Assembly: GCA_937891045.1 (NCBI GenBank)
Contig: CALBEV010000154.1
Location: forward strand, 1 to 40,848
DNA from: an uncultured Burkholderiales bacterium
Lineage (GTDB): Bacteria > Pseudomonadota > Gammaproteobacteria > Burkholderiales > Burkholderiaceae
Direction: 5' to 3'
Length of the DNA: 40,848 bases
In this document: positions 34,341 to 40,848 of the stretch, one piece after another
Layout: each line of letters starts with the position of its first letter
Numbering within the stretch: the stretch's first letter is position 1
Notes under the pieces: model-generated
What the model saw: only the letters and a program-made list of their open reading frames with translations
Database searches by the model: none
What the model was told of the DNA's origin: nothing
Translations under genes and position numbers: made by a program

Positions 34341-35606
34341 ATGCTCGCGCTTCCCCGCCGCATTGCCCACCTGGACATGGACGCGTTTTATGCGTCGGTG
34401 GAGTTGCTGCGCTACCCGCAACTCAAAGGCTTGCCCGTGGTCATTGGCGGTGGTCGGCGGCGTGAAGACGATTTGCTGGGCCGCATGCGGTTGTTGCAAC
34501 CTGAACGCGAGTGGACAGCCGACCATCTGAGCGAGATTCCTGTGGACGTGTTTCCACGCTTGTCCGGTTATGTGGGCCGCGGCGTCATCACCACCGCCAC
34601 CTATGCCGCCAGAGCCTTTGGCGTGGGCTCGGCCATGGGCGTGATGAAAGCCGCCAAGCTGTGTCCGGATGCAATTTTGTTGCCAGTGGATTTCGCGCAA
34701 TACCGCCACTATTCACGCACCTTCAAAGACATCGTCCTCGATATTGCACCGTTGGTGGAAGACCGTGGCGTGGATGAGATTTACATCGACTTCACCGATG
34801 TACCCGGCGGGCAGCGCGAGGGTGGACGGGTGCTGGCCCGCTTGATGCAAAAGGCCATCACCGATGCCACCGGACTCACCTGCTCCATTGGTGTGGCCCC
34901 CAACAAGTTGTTGGCGAAGATGGCGAGCGAACTGAACAAGCCCAATGGCATTTCCATCATCTACCCAGAAGATGTGCCCAGCAAAATCTGGCCACTGGCT
35001 TGCAGAAAAATCAATGGCATTGGCCCCAAAGCCGATGAAAAATTGCAAGCCCAAGGCATCCATACCATCGGCGACCTGGCCTTGAAAGAGCGGGACTGGC
35101 TGATGGCCCATTTCGGCAAAGCCTATGGTGCTTGGTTGCACGATGCGGCGCACGGTTTGGACGACAGGCCCGTGGTCACTGACAGCGAACCGGTGTCGAT
35201 GAGCCGCGAAACCACGTTCGAGAAAGACCTGCATGTGGTGCACGACCGCGCTGCATTGGGGGACATCTTCACCCGCCTGTGCCAACAAGTGGCGGCCGAC
35301 TTGCAACGCAAAGGTTATGTGGGCAAAACCATTGGCATCAAGCTGCGCTTTGACAACTTCAAAAGTGTGACCCGCGACCAAACGATGGACCACTACACCG
35401 CCAACCCTTTGGAGATTCGACAAGTGGGTGGTTTGTGTTTGAAACGCGTGGATATGAAACGCCGACTGCGCTTGTTGGGTGTGCGCGTGGGTGCCTTGGT
35501 GAAAGCAGATTCAGACGAAGCCAAGAACCCCTTATCCTCTGCCCTGACAGCCCGAGAACCTGCCCCAAAGAAAGAGACACACCATGAGCAAGCCGACCTG
35601 TTTTGA
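34341..35606 (+). CDS. dinB: DNA polymerase IV
   Basis: A 421-aa Y-family translesion polymerase. The metal-binding residues are D12 (HLDMDAFYASVE) and D145-E146 (GVDEIYIDFTD). SIGVAPNKLLAKMASELNKP and the helix-hairpin segment INGIGPKADEKL follow, then the little-finger domain. The C-terminus EQADLF is a beta-clamp-binding motif. Compared with E. coli DinB there is an extra ~40 residues (about 40-78, including LLGRMRLLQPEREWTADHLSE) inside the palm/fingers just before the GVITTATYAARAFGV segment. It lies 5 bp after the M48 gene and overlaps the next gene by 23 bp. No LexA box was noticed at its start. Confidence 0.95.
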   Translation: MLALPRRIAHLDMDAFYASVELLRYPQLKGLPVVIGGGRRREDDLLGRMRLLQPEREWTADHLSEIPVDVFPRLSGYVGRGVITTATYAARAFGVGSAMGVMKAAKLCPDAILLPVDFAQYRHYSRTFKDIVLDIAPLVEDRGVDEIYIDFTDVPGGQREGGRVLARLMQKAITDATGLTCSIGVAPNKLLAKMASELNKPNGISIIYPEDVPSKIWPLACRKINGIGPKADEKLQAQGIHTIGDLALKERDWLMAHFGKAYGAWLHDAAHGLDDRPVVTDSEPVSMSRETTFEKDLHVVHDRAALGDIFTRLCQQVAADLQRKGYVGKTIGIKLRFDNFKSVTRDQTMDHYTANPLEIRQVGGLCLKRVDMKRRLRLLGVRVGALVKADSDEAKNPLSSALTAREPAPKKETHHEQADLF

Positions 35607-36420
35607 ACTGCGCATTGAAAACCATATCGCGCACTTGGTTTTGAACCGGCCCAGCGAACTCAACACCATGCACATGGTGTTTTGGCGCGAGTTGGACAGC
35701 GTCTTGCACTCGCTCCACGCCAACCCGCAAGCCCGGGTTTTGGTGATCAGCAGCACCGGCAAGCATTTCAGTGCAGGCATGTCCCTTGACGCTTTTGGGG
35801 CGTCGGTCAGCATGGACGATCAAAGCGCTGAAGGACGCGCCGCGATTGCCGATTTGTTGTGGGAATTGCAGTCCACCTTCACGCGTTTGGAAAACCTGCG
35901 CATCCCCGTCATCGTCGCCATTCAAGGGGGATGCATTGGTGGCGCAGTCGACATGGTGACGGCCTGTTGCTTGCGCTATGCCAGCGCCGATGCGTTTTTC
36001 TGCATCCAAGAAATCAACATCGGCATGGTGGCCGATGTCGGCACCTTGCAGCGCTTGCCCAAACTCATTCCGATGGCGGTGGCCAAAGAACTGGCCTACA
36101 CCGGTCGCCGCATGGGTTCAGAGCAAGCCTTGCAGCACGGCTTGGTGAACCAGGTGTTGCCGGATGCGGCCAGCGCCCTGGAAGCCGCCATGAAAGCCGC
36201 GACCGAGATTGCCAGCAAACCACCGATTGCCATCGCGGGCACCAAGCAAGCCCTGCACTATGCACGCGACCACAGCACCGATGATGCTTTGAAACAAATG
36301 GGTTGGTTGCAAAGCGGCATTTGGAGCAACCGCCATGTGCAAGAAGCGATTGAGGCGTTTCAAGCCAAACGCACCGGCCACTATCCTGATTTGGCGGAGC
36401 TCAAGTCGTTCAAAGACTGA
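35584..36420 (+). CDS. Enoyl-CoA hydratase/isomerase, dienoyl-CoA isomerase (ECH1) type
   Basis: A 278-aa crotonase-fold protein. The oxyanion-hole segments are HFSAGMSL and GGCIGGAVD. The acidic residues D123 (GGAVDMVTACCLRY), E143 (IQEINIG) and D151 (VADVGTLQRLPKLI) have the same 20 and 8 residue spacing as the active-site Asp-Glu-Asp of mammalian delta3,5-delta2,4-dienoyl-CoA isomerase. This points to isomerisation of dienoyl-CoA during breakdown of unsaturated fatty acids with odd-numbered double bonds. Plain enoyl-CoA hydratases lack D123 and have Glu at two catalytic sites. It overlaps dinB by 23 bp. Confidence 0.88.
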   Translation: MSKPTCFELRIENHIAHLVLNRPSELNTMHMVFWRELDSVLHSLHANPQARVLVISSTGKHFSAGMSLDAFGASVSMDDQSAEGRAAIADLLWELQSTFTRLENLRIPVIVAIQGGCIGGAVDMVTACCLRYASADAFFCIQEINIGMVADVGTLQRLPKLIPMAVAKELAYTGRRMGSEQALQHGLVNQVLPDAASALEAAMKAATEIASKPPIAIAGTKQALHYARDHSTDDALKQMGWLQSGIWSNRHVQEAIEAFQAKRTGHYPDLAELKSFKD

Positions 36421-36423
36421 GGC

Positions 36424-37269
36424 TCATTGCCGTGCGTTGCGCACATGGGGCGGCATGGCTTGCGGGTGGCTGCTGCGCCAAGGGTTGATGTCCACGCCGC
36501 CACGCCGGGTGTAACGCGCATACACACTCAGCTTGCTGGGCTGACAACGCGTCCAAATGTCCATGAAGATGCGCTCGACGCAATGCTCATGAAATTCGTT
36601 GTGGTTGCGAAAACTCACCAGGTATTGCAACAAACCAGCTTGCTCAATTTGCGGCCCGCTGTAGCTGATGGCCACACTGCCCCAATCGGGTTGCCCAGTC
36701 ACCAAGCAATTGCTTTTGAGCAAATTGCTGCACAAGGTTTCGGTAACGGGCTTTTCATGACTGGCCGCTTTCAGCAACTGTGGCGCAGGTTGGAATTCGG
36801 TGCAATCCAAATCCAAGCGGTCCAAATCCACGCCTTCAAGCTCTAGCACTTTTTCAAGGGCAAATTGTTCTGGCAACAGCAACTGCACGCCCACTCCCGC
36901 TTGCATCGGACCACCGCGCCAGACCGCCTCGCTCAGGTCTTGTTGCATCACTTTGCGCACGTGCGCCAGTGACTCGAACCGGCTGTTGTTGAAACTGTTG
37001 AAGTAAAGCTTGAGCGATTTGCTCTCGATCAAATGGGTGCTTTCACAAGGCACGACCAAGCGACCCAAAGCGATTTGCGGTTTGCCACGCATGTTCAACC
37101 AACTCAGCTCATAGGCGGTCCACAAATCAGCGCCGACAAACACCGGTTGACCCGAGATGCCCAGTTGTTCTCGTTGCGTAGCTCGGGGCAAGGGGAACAA
37201 CAAGCCTGGGTCGTAATGGTCGGCATAGCTTGCGGCCTTGCCCAGCTGGGATTGTTCAGGGGAGTTCAT
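36424..37269 (-). CDS. queF: NADPH-dependent 7-cyano-7-deazaguanine reductase
   Basis: A 281-aa long-form (type II) QueF that reduces preQ0 to preQ1 in queuosine synthesis. The catalytic C188 ([14 protein letters not shown]) and D195 match E. coli C190 and D197. The first half carries [23 protein letters not shown], the NADPH-binding segment, and [16 protein letters not shown] follows in the second. No other queuosine genes are in the window. Its ATG overlaps the upstream hydrolase stop by 4 bp (ATGA). It is convergent with the isomerase gene, only 3 bp apart. Confidence 0.96.
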   Translation of the reverse strand: MNSPEQSQLGKAASYADHYDPGLLFPLPRATQREQLGISGQPVFVGADLWTAYELSWLNMRGKPQIALGRLVVPCESTHLIESKSLKLYFNSFNNSRFESLAHVRKVMQQDLSEAVWRGGPMQAGVGVQLLLPEQFALEKVLELEGVDLDRLDLDCTEFQPAPQLLKAASHEKPVTETLCSNLLKSNCLVTGQPDWGSVAISYSGPQIEQAGLLQYLVSFRNHNEFHEHCVERIFMDIWTRCQPSKLSVYARYTRRGGVDINPWRSSHPQAMPPHVRNARQ

Positions 37270-38153
37270 GCAGGCGTGTGGGCGTTCAAGAAGGGCAGCA
37301 AGCGGTTCATCATCAGACTGACCGCGCCGGGTGGAAAGTCGTGGCCCATGCCATCGATGCCCATCAGTTTGGCGTTCGGAATGCGTTTGGCAATGTCTTC
37401 ACCGCAGGCATAAGGCAACAAGGGGTCGGCTTTGCCATGCATCACTAAAGTCGGCACATGGATGTTGTGCAGCATTGCAGCGCGGTCGCGGTCGGCCATC
37501 ACCGCCAGCATTTGCCGATAGGCCCCCATGGGTCGCACACTGCGTTTGTTGGAGTCGTCCACCAGTTTTTGCTGCGAGCCCTCGGGGTGCTCAAAACCCG
37601 GCCCCGCCAAGGCTTTGACAAAACGCAAGCCATGCTGCCGCGCGGCCTCTGAGCCCGACGCAGGTGGCGTCATGAGGATGCGCCGCATGGCCGGTCTGGG
37701 GCCAGGCAAGCCCTTCGCGCCACTGCTGCTCATGATGTTGGTCAGGCTCAGCACACGCTCGGGCGCGGTCAGGCACAAGCGCTGGGCAATCATGCCGCCC
37801 ATGCTGACGCCGACCAAATGGGCTTGCTGGATTTTCAAATGGTCCAGAACGGCCAAGGCGTCTTGGGTCATGTCTTGCACGCTGTAGGGTGTTTGGGGTT
37901 TCAGGCCCAACTTTTGCTGAAACATGAACCACAGCAGATTTGGTGTTGGGGCTTCATCCATGGACTGCGACAAACCGATGTCGCGGTTGTCAAACCGCAC
38001 CACTCGAAACCCTGCTTGGTGCAGTTGATGCACCATGTCATCGGGCCAGACGATGAGTTGCATGGACATGCCCGCAATCAGCAACACCGCTGGCCGATCC
38101 CGCTCTCCCGTGTCTTCCACTTCCAGGCGCAAGCCATTGGCGAATATTTGCAT
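37266..38153 (-). CDS. Alpha/beta hydrolase
   Basis: A 295-aa alpha/beta-fold hydrolase with nucleophile S117 in GVSMGGM, acid D243 in [10 protein letters not shown] and H271 in GMGHDFPPG. The N-terminal strand order and [11 protein letters not shown] are typical of carboxylesterase-like members. No signal peptide is visible. ATG at 38153 is preferred; a TTG at 38162 would overlap the yaaA stop (TTGA) and suggests coupling either way. It sits between yaaA and queF in one minus-strand operon. Substrate unknown. Confidence 0.88.
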   Translation of the reverse strand: MQIFANGLRLEVEDTGERDRPAVLLIAGMSMQLIVWPDDMVHQLHQAGFRVVRFDNRDIGLSQSMDEAPTPNLLWFMFQQKLGLKPQTPYSVQDMTQDALAVLDHLKIQQAHLVGVSMGGMIAQRLCLTAPERVLSLTNIMSSSGAKGLPGPRPAMRRILMTPPASGSEAARQHGLRFVKALAGPGFEHPEGSQQKLVDDSNKRSVRPMGAYRQMLAVMADRDRAAMLHNIHVPTLVMHGKADPLLPYACGEDIAKRIPNAKLMGIDGMGHDFPPGAVSLMMNRLLPFLNAHTPA

Positions 38154-38158
38154 CTTGT

Positions 38159-38935
38159 TCAATCGTTGATGTGACGGCGAAAGACCAAAGTATCGTCGCT
38201 GGACACACTGGGGGCGAAGGCATAGCCTTCCAGGTTGAAGTTTTGCAAGGCTTGCGGTGTTTTCAGTTGGTGTTGAATAGCGAAGCGAGCCATCAAACCA
38301 CGGGCGCGTTTGGCAAAGAAGCTGATGATTTTGAACTGCCCATTTTTATGGTCTTGGAACACGCACTCGATCACCCGCGCTTGCAAGACTTGGCGGTCTA
38401 CGGCTTTGAAATATTCTTGCGACGCCAAATTGACGATGACCGGGTCTTTTTCTTTGGCCAGTTGGGCATTCAGGTGCTGGGCGAGTTGCGAACCCCAGAA
38501 TTGGTACAAGTTGTGGGCTTTCCCATGCTTGAGCGACGTGCCCATCTCGAGGCGATACGGCTGCATCAAATCTAAGGGTTTCAACAATCCGTACAAACCA
38601 CTCAGGATGGCCAGATGGTCTTGCGCCCATTGCAAGTCTTTGGGCTTCAAACTCTTGGCGTCCAGTCCTTCATAAACATCGCCGTTGAAAGCCAGCACCG
38701 CAGGTCGGGCGTTGTCCTTGGTGAACGTGGGGGACCAGGCTTTGAAGCGATCGGCATTCAGTTGTGCCAAAGGCGCACTCAAGTCCATCAAGTCCGCAAT
38801 TTGCTTGGGCGTCTTCTTTTTCAGGGTGCTGATCAGGTCTGCCGACTGCGCCACAAACTGTGGCGCACTGGCTTGCACCGTTGGCAGCGGGGATTCGTAA
38901 TCGAGGGTTTTTGCAGGAGACAGCAGGAAAAGCAT
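38159..38935 (-). CDS. yaaA: Peroxide stress protein YaaA
   Basis: A 258-aa YaaA/DUF328 protein. In E. coli it is induced by OxyR and lowers intracellular free iron under hydrogen peroxide stress, limiting Fenton damage. Recognisable segments are LFLLSPAKTLDYESP, KPKDLQWAQDHLAILSGLYGLLKPLD, LEMGTSL, VIVNLASQEYFKAV and FFAKRARGLMARF. Length matches E. coli (258 aa). The start MLFLLSPAK at 38935 is the family start; an earlier ATG three codons upstream is possible. It heads the yaaA-hydrolase-queF unit. Confidence 0.95.
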   Translation of the reverse strand: MLFLLSPAKTLDYESPLPTVQASAPQFVAQSADLISTLKKKTPKQIADLMDLSAPLAQLNADRFKAWSPTFTKDNARPAVLAFNGDVYEGLDAKSLKPKDLQWAQDHLAILSGLYGLLKPLDLMQPYRLEMGTSLKHGKAHNLYQFWGSQLAQHLNAQLAKEKDPVIVNLASQEYFKAVDRQVLQARVIECVFQDHKNGQFKIISFFAKRARGLMARFAIQHQLKTPQALQNFNLEGYAFAPSVSSDDTLVFRRHIND

Positions 38936-39058
38936 GGAGAGCATTATCTGTGCATACAAGGTATTGCAATCATTTTCATTTATGGAAATTCGGGCACAAG
39001 AACGACTTTTGATGATCTTAATATTGGGCCATCTGACATCCCCCTATCAAGGACAGAC

Positions 39059-39298
39059 ATGCTTGAATTGCGTCCAAACTGCGAATGCTGCGACAAAGAC
39101 CTGCCTCCGCAGTCAAGAGAAGCACTCATCTGCTCATTCGAATGCACATTTTGCAAGTCGTCTGCTGAGATACATCTAAACGGAATTTGTCCCAATTGTG
39201 GCGGTGAACTTTTAAATCACTCTGTCCGCCCTGAGAGCAAATTAGCCGAATATCCAGCCTCACAAGATCGAGTTATGAAGCAGCAATATTGCGCATAA
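39059..39298 (+). CDS. DUF1272 zinc-ribbon protein
   Basis: A 79-aa protein of the DUF1272 family. It starts MLELRPNCECCDKDLPP and contains CSFECTFC and GICPNCGGEL, so eight cysteines in CxxC-like pairs that probably bind two zinc ions. The function of the family is unknown. AAGGA lies 7 nt before the ATG, which fixes the start. It is in an AT-richer patch with the following toxin-antitoxin genes and ends 27 bp before the toxin start. Confidence 0.88.
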   Translation: MLELRPNCECCDKDLPPQSREALICSFECTFCKSSAEIHLNGICPNCGGELLNHSVRPESKLAEYPASQDRVMKQQYCA

Positions 39299-39299
39299 A

Positions 39300-39320
39300 T
39301 ACTTATAAATTACTTATAAT
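39300..39320 (+). promoter_or_regulatory. Promoter/operator of the toxin-antitoxin pair
   Basis: TACTTATAA occurs twice as a direct repeat (39300-39308 and 39311-39319), one helical turn apart, and each contains the palindrome TTATAA. The second copy merges into a perfect TATAAT -10 box (39315-39320), 5 bp before the TTG start of the toxin. Autoregulation by the HTH antitoxin through such sites is usual for these systems. The short distance implies a leaderless or nearly leaderless toxin mRNA. Confidence 0.55.
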
Positions 39321-39325
39321 CAATC

Positions 39326-39583
39326 TTGAATCAAATCAACTGGCTTCCAAAGTCGCTTCGACAGTTGCGCAAAATCGACCCCAAAGATGGGGCCAAGATT
39401 CGAGCTGCAGTGACTGACGAATTATCTGATTTGAACCAATCGCGCAACGTGAAAGCGTTGAAAGACCATGAATACAGTTATCGCTTGCGGGTGGGTTCAT
39501 TCCGCGTATTCTTTGAATACGATGCATCCATTCACGTTGTGATGATTGAAGAAGTAAGGAAACGAAATGAACGCACGTACTGA
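39326..39583 (+). CDS. RelE/HigB-type toxin
   Basis: An 85-aa basic protein of the RelE/ParE superfamily, expected to cleave mRNA at the ribosome (RelE/HigB) or to act on gyrase (ParE). Visible marks are the N-terminal helix hairpin WLPKSLRQLRKIDPKDGAKI, and the beta-sheet segment YSYRLRVGSFRVFFEYD ending in VRKRNERTY, with several Arg and a terminal Tyr suited to RNA cleavage. The start must be TTG at 39326, because the same frame meets TAA at 39317 and has no ATG near. It overlaps the antitoxin by 17 bp, and toxin-first order is as in HigBA. Confidence 0.85.
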   Translation: MNQINWLPKSLRQLRKIDPKDGAKIRAAVTDELSDLNQSRNVKALKDHEYSYRLRVGSFRVFFEYDASIHVVMIEEVRKRNERTY

Positions 39584-39899
39584 TTTCCAAATCATTTTGG
39601 GCAAGGATGGGAAGCCTGCATTCGTTGTTTTGCCCTATGAAGATTTTAAAAAAATGGGCTCAGCTAGCAGCCTGAGTACTGTCCCCAATCGTGTTGTGAA
39701 TTTATCCTTTGACAAAGATTTAACACCCATGGCTGCTTGGAGAGAACACCTTGGCTTTACTCAAGCAGACGTGGCAACGCGCATGAATATTTCTCAGTCA
39801 GCTTATGCCCAAATGGAACGGGTCAAAAATCCACGCAAATCAACTTTGGAAAAAGTTGGCAAAGCGCTTGGACTATCCTTGGATCAACTTCATTGGTAA
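39567..39899 (+). CDS. HigA/Xre-type antitoxin
   Basis: A 110-aa antitoxin with a helix-turn-helix of the Xre/Cro type at residues 61-108 (HLGFTQADVATRMNISQSAYAQMER). An N-terminal extension (1-55, IILGKDGKPAFVVLPYEDFKKM) resembles Phd-like or toxin-wrapping segments. AAGGA lies about 6 nt before the ATG at 39567, within the toxin gene. It should neutralise the upstream toxin and repress the shared promoter at 39300-39320. It is convergent with the DUF3501 gene, 3 bp apart. Confidence 0.88.
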   Translation: MNARTDFQIILGKDGKPAFVVLPYEDFKKMGSASSLSTVPNRVVNLSFDKDLTPMAAWREHLGFTQADVATRMNISQSAYAQMERVKNPRKSTLEKVGKALGLSLDQLHW

Positions 39900-39902
39900 C
39901 AG

Positions 39903-40493
39903 TTATTTCAAATCCCCAGCCAAGGACGCCAAAGCGTCTTCTGCGATGGTTGTATGGGCTGGATAGTTGGTGTGATCGCAACCCAATTTCACAGCCGCAC
40001 CAGCCTGGATGGCGGCCTTGGTGGCAGCGTCAAACTCAAACCGCACAAAGTGAACCGCAGAGGTTTTTTCATCGTTTTCGCGGTCCAGGTCTTCATCCGC
40101 AATGGCATACACCCGCGCATGACCTTCGACTTCAATGAACATCCGGTCTTCCACTCCGATGAGCCGCGCCAATTCGCGCTTGCGTTCGTTCACATCGGGG
40201 TACTCGATCAGCATGGTGGCTTTCCAGTTACTGCCCTCGGGAACCAAGGCTGCATAGGCATCAATTTCTTGCTGAATGCCTTCTTCATCAAAGATTTTTT
40301 CAATCCGCAGCATTTCTTGAATTTGATAGCGGATGGTGGTTTCGCTTTCAAACTGCAAAGTGATGTGCTCGCCCAAATGCACCGAGCGAAGCTTGCGGTG
40401 CGCCAGCACATCGGCTTTGTGGGCTTTGCGGAATTTGCTGTAGGCCTCAAGGCTCATCAGGTTGTCGGCGGTGATGTGTCCGGTGAGTTGCAT
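39903..40493 (-). CDS. DUF3501 family protein
   Basis: A 196-aa DUF3501 protein. The N-terminal half HITADNLMSLEAYSKFRKAHKADVLAHRKLRSVHLGEHITLQFES is typical of the family; IRYQIQEMLRIEKIFDEEGIQQEIDAYAALVPEG and VHFVRFEF follow. The function is unknown. Family members are regularly encoded next to an Fe-S oxidoreductase and rubrerythrin, suggesting a role in peroxide or redox defence. Here it is 34 bp downstream of such an oxidoreductase gene. A 17-bp dispersed motif fills most of that gap, and no strong ribosome site remains. Confidence 0.9.
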   Translation of the reverse strand: MQLTGHITADNLMSLEAYSKFRKAHKADVLAHRKLRSVHLGEHITLQFESETTIRYQIQEMLRIEKIFDEEGIQQEIDAYAALVPEGSNWKATMLIEYPDVNERKRELARLIGVEDRMFIEVEGHARVYAIADEDLDRENDEKTSAVHFVRFEFDAATKAAIQAGAAVKLGCDHTNYPAHTTIAEDALASLAGDLK

Positions 40494-40508
40494 GTCTTGC
40501 TTTCAAAG

Positions 40509-40525
40509 AATTGGAATCTGACCCC
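40509..40525. repeat. 17-bp dispersed motif, copy 2
   Basis: AATTGGAATCTGACCCC is identical to 23380-23396, 17 kb away. It lies in the 34-bp gap between the Fe-S oxidoreductase stop (40528) and the DUF3501 start (40493), so it sits inside a presumed operon. Confidence 0.55.
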
Positions 40526-40527
40526 GA

Positions 40528-40848
40528 TTACTTCAGGCCGTAGGCTTTGGCCACCAGGCTGATGGGGTGTTGAAGTTCGGGCACGGCTTGGCCGCTGGCC
40601 TCAAAGCCTTGGGCGATGTGGTGGCCGCCCAGCGGGCAGTCCGAGCTGATGTAGTCTGGGGTGCTGCCGTCCTTCATGGTGGCCATGGCTTTGACCACCG
40701 GCTTGGCCAATTTCATGGCGTACGCATGGGTGGCTTTTTTCACGCCATAGGTGCCTGCATGGCCCGAGCACCGCTCAATCGTGTTGATGGTGGTGTCCGG
40801 GATCATCTTCAGCATTTCTTCGGTTTTCTTGCCGATGTTTTGCACCCG
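40528..40848 (-). CDS. Fe-S oxidoreductase, C-terminal part (cut by window edge)
   Basis: The last 107 codons of a gene that continues beyond 40848. The segment RCSGHAGTYGVKK and SSDCPLGGHHIAQGFE matches the end of GlpC/heterodisulfide-reductase-like cysteine-rich proteins (CCG domain), which pass electrons to or from quinones or rubrerythrin-type proteins. The N-terminal ferredoxin clusters that would prove this are outside the window. Its partner DUF3501 follows downstream. Confidence 0.75.
   Translation of the reverse strand, partial: RVQNIGKKTEEMLKMIPDTTINTIERCSGHAGTYGVKKATHAYAMKLAKPVVKAMATMKDGSTPDYISSDCPLGGHHIAQGFEASGQAVPELQHPISLVAKAYGLK

Overview
The window reads as a chromosomal segment of a betaproteobacterium, most likely Burkholderiales near the Comamonadaceae (Limnohabitans/Rhodoferax-like). 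This is inferred from the gene order and from family resemblance remembered without any search: a hemC-hemD-hemX-hemY block, a small tail-anchored 'DMSGEKHG' protein beside ppc, a 3-gene maf/methyltransferase unit, and a type II QueF. The DNA is GC-rich with tight gene packing and many 1-30 bp overlaps. Most of it is housekeeping genome rather than an accessory island.

Region 1 (1-8271, minus strand): a fatty-acid/phospholipid operon in the order yceD-rpmF-plsX-fabH-fabD-fabG-acpP-fabF, followed by a periplasmic DegP/MucD-type protease. It links ribosome protein L32, acyl-phosphate synthesis and all the initiation and elongation enzymes of type II fatty acid synthesis. The left 450 bp hold no convincing gene. 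They do contain a strong leftward intrinsic terminator, a run of hairpins that may be a small RNA, and DnaA-box-like sites. Region 2 (8297-12675): yceF-type maf and an RsmI-like methyltransferase on the plus strand, facing a minus-strand operon rluC-HAD phosphatase-Rieske protein-S49 peptidase whose genes overlap or nearly touch.

Region 3 (12676-22932): rne (RNase E) has a long leader containing a 28-bp perfect palindrome and a hairpin whose 3' arm pairs with the rne ribosome binding site. The convergent tetrapyrrole operon hemC-hemD-hemX-hemY follows, then the divergent ppc (anaplerotic PEP carboxylase). hemC appears to start at TTG, while a perfect AGGAGG upstream serves an out-of-frame ATG.

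Region 4 (22933-29586): a small membrane protein; a 0.7-kb gene-free block with direct repeats and a tandem ~80-bp structured repeat whose stems differ by compensatory changes; argH; an NADH dehydrogenase-type flavoprotein interrupted by an in-frame TAA; an acyl-CoA synthetase; and a BenE-type transporter. Region 5 (29629-36420): an FMN alpha-hydroxy-acid dehydrogenase, a Tat-exported molybdenum hydroxylase large subunit without its usual iron-sulfur partner, an M48 lipoprotein protease with a beta-rich tail, DinB, and an ECH1-like dienoyl-CoA isomerase, all on the plus strand with short overlaps.

Region 6 (36424-40848): queF, an alpha/beta hydrolase and yaaA on the minus strand; then a visibly AT-richer patch with a DUF1272 zinc-ribbon protein and a HigBA/RelE-type toxin-antitoxin pair; then DUF3501 and the C-terminal end of an Fe-S oxidoreductase that runs off the window. 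No rRNA, tRNA, CRISPR array or intact insertion sequence was seen. The most interesting signals are non-coding: the rne leader hairpin, the covarying tandem repeat upstream of argH, and the two long perfect palindromes.
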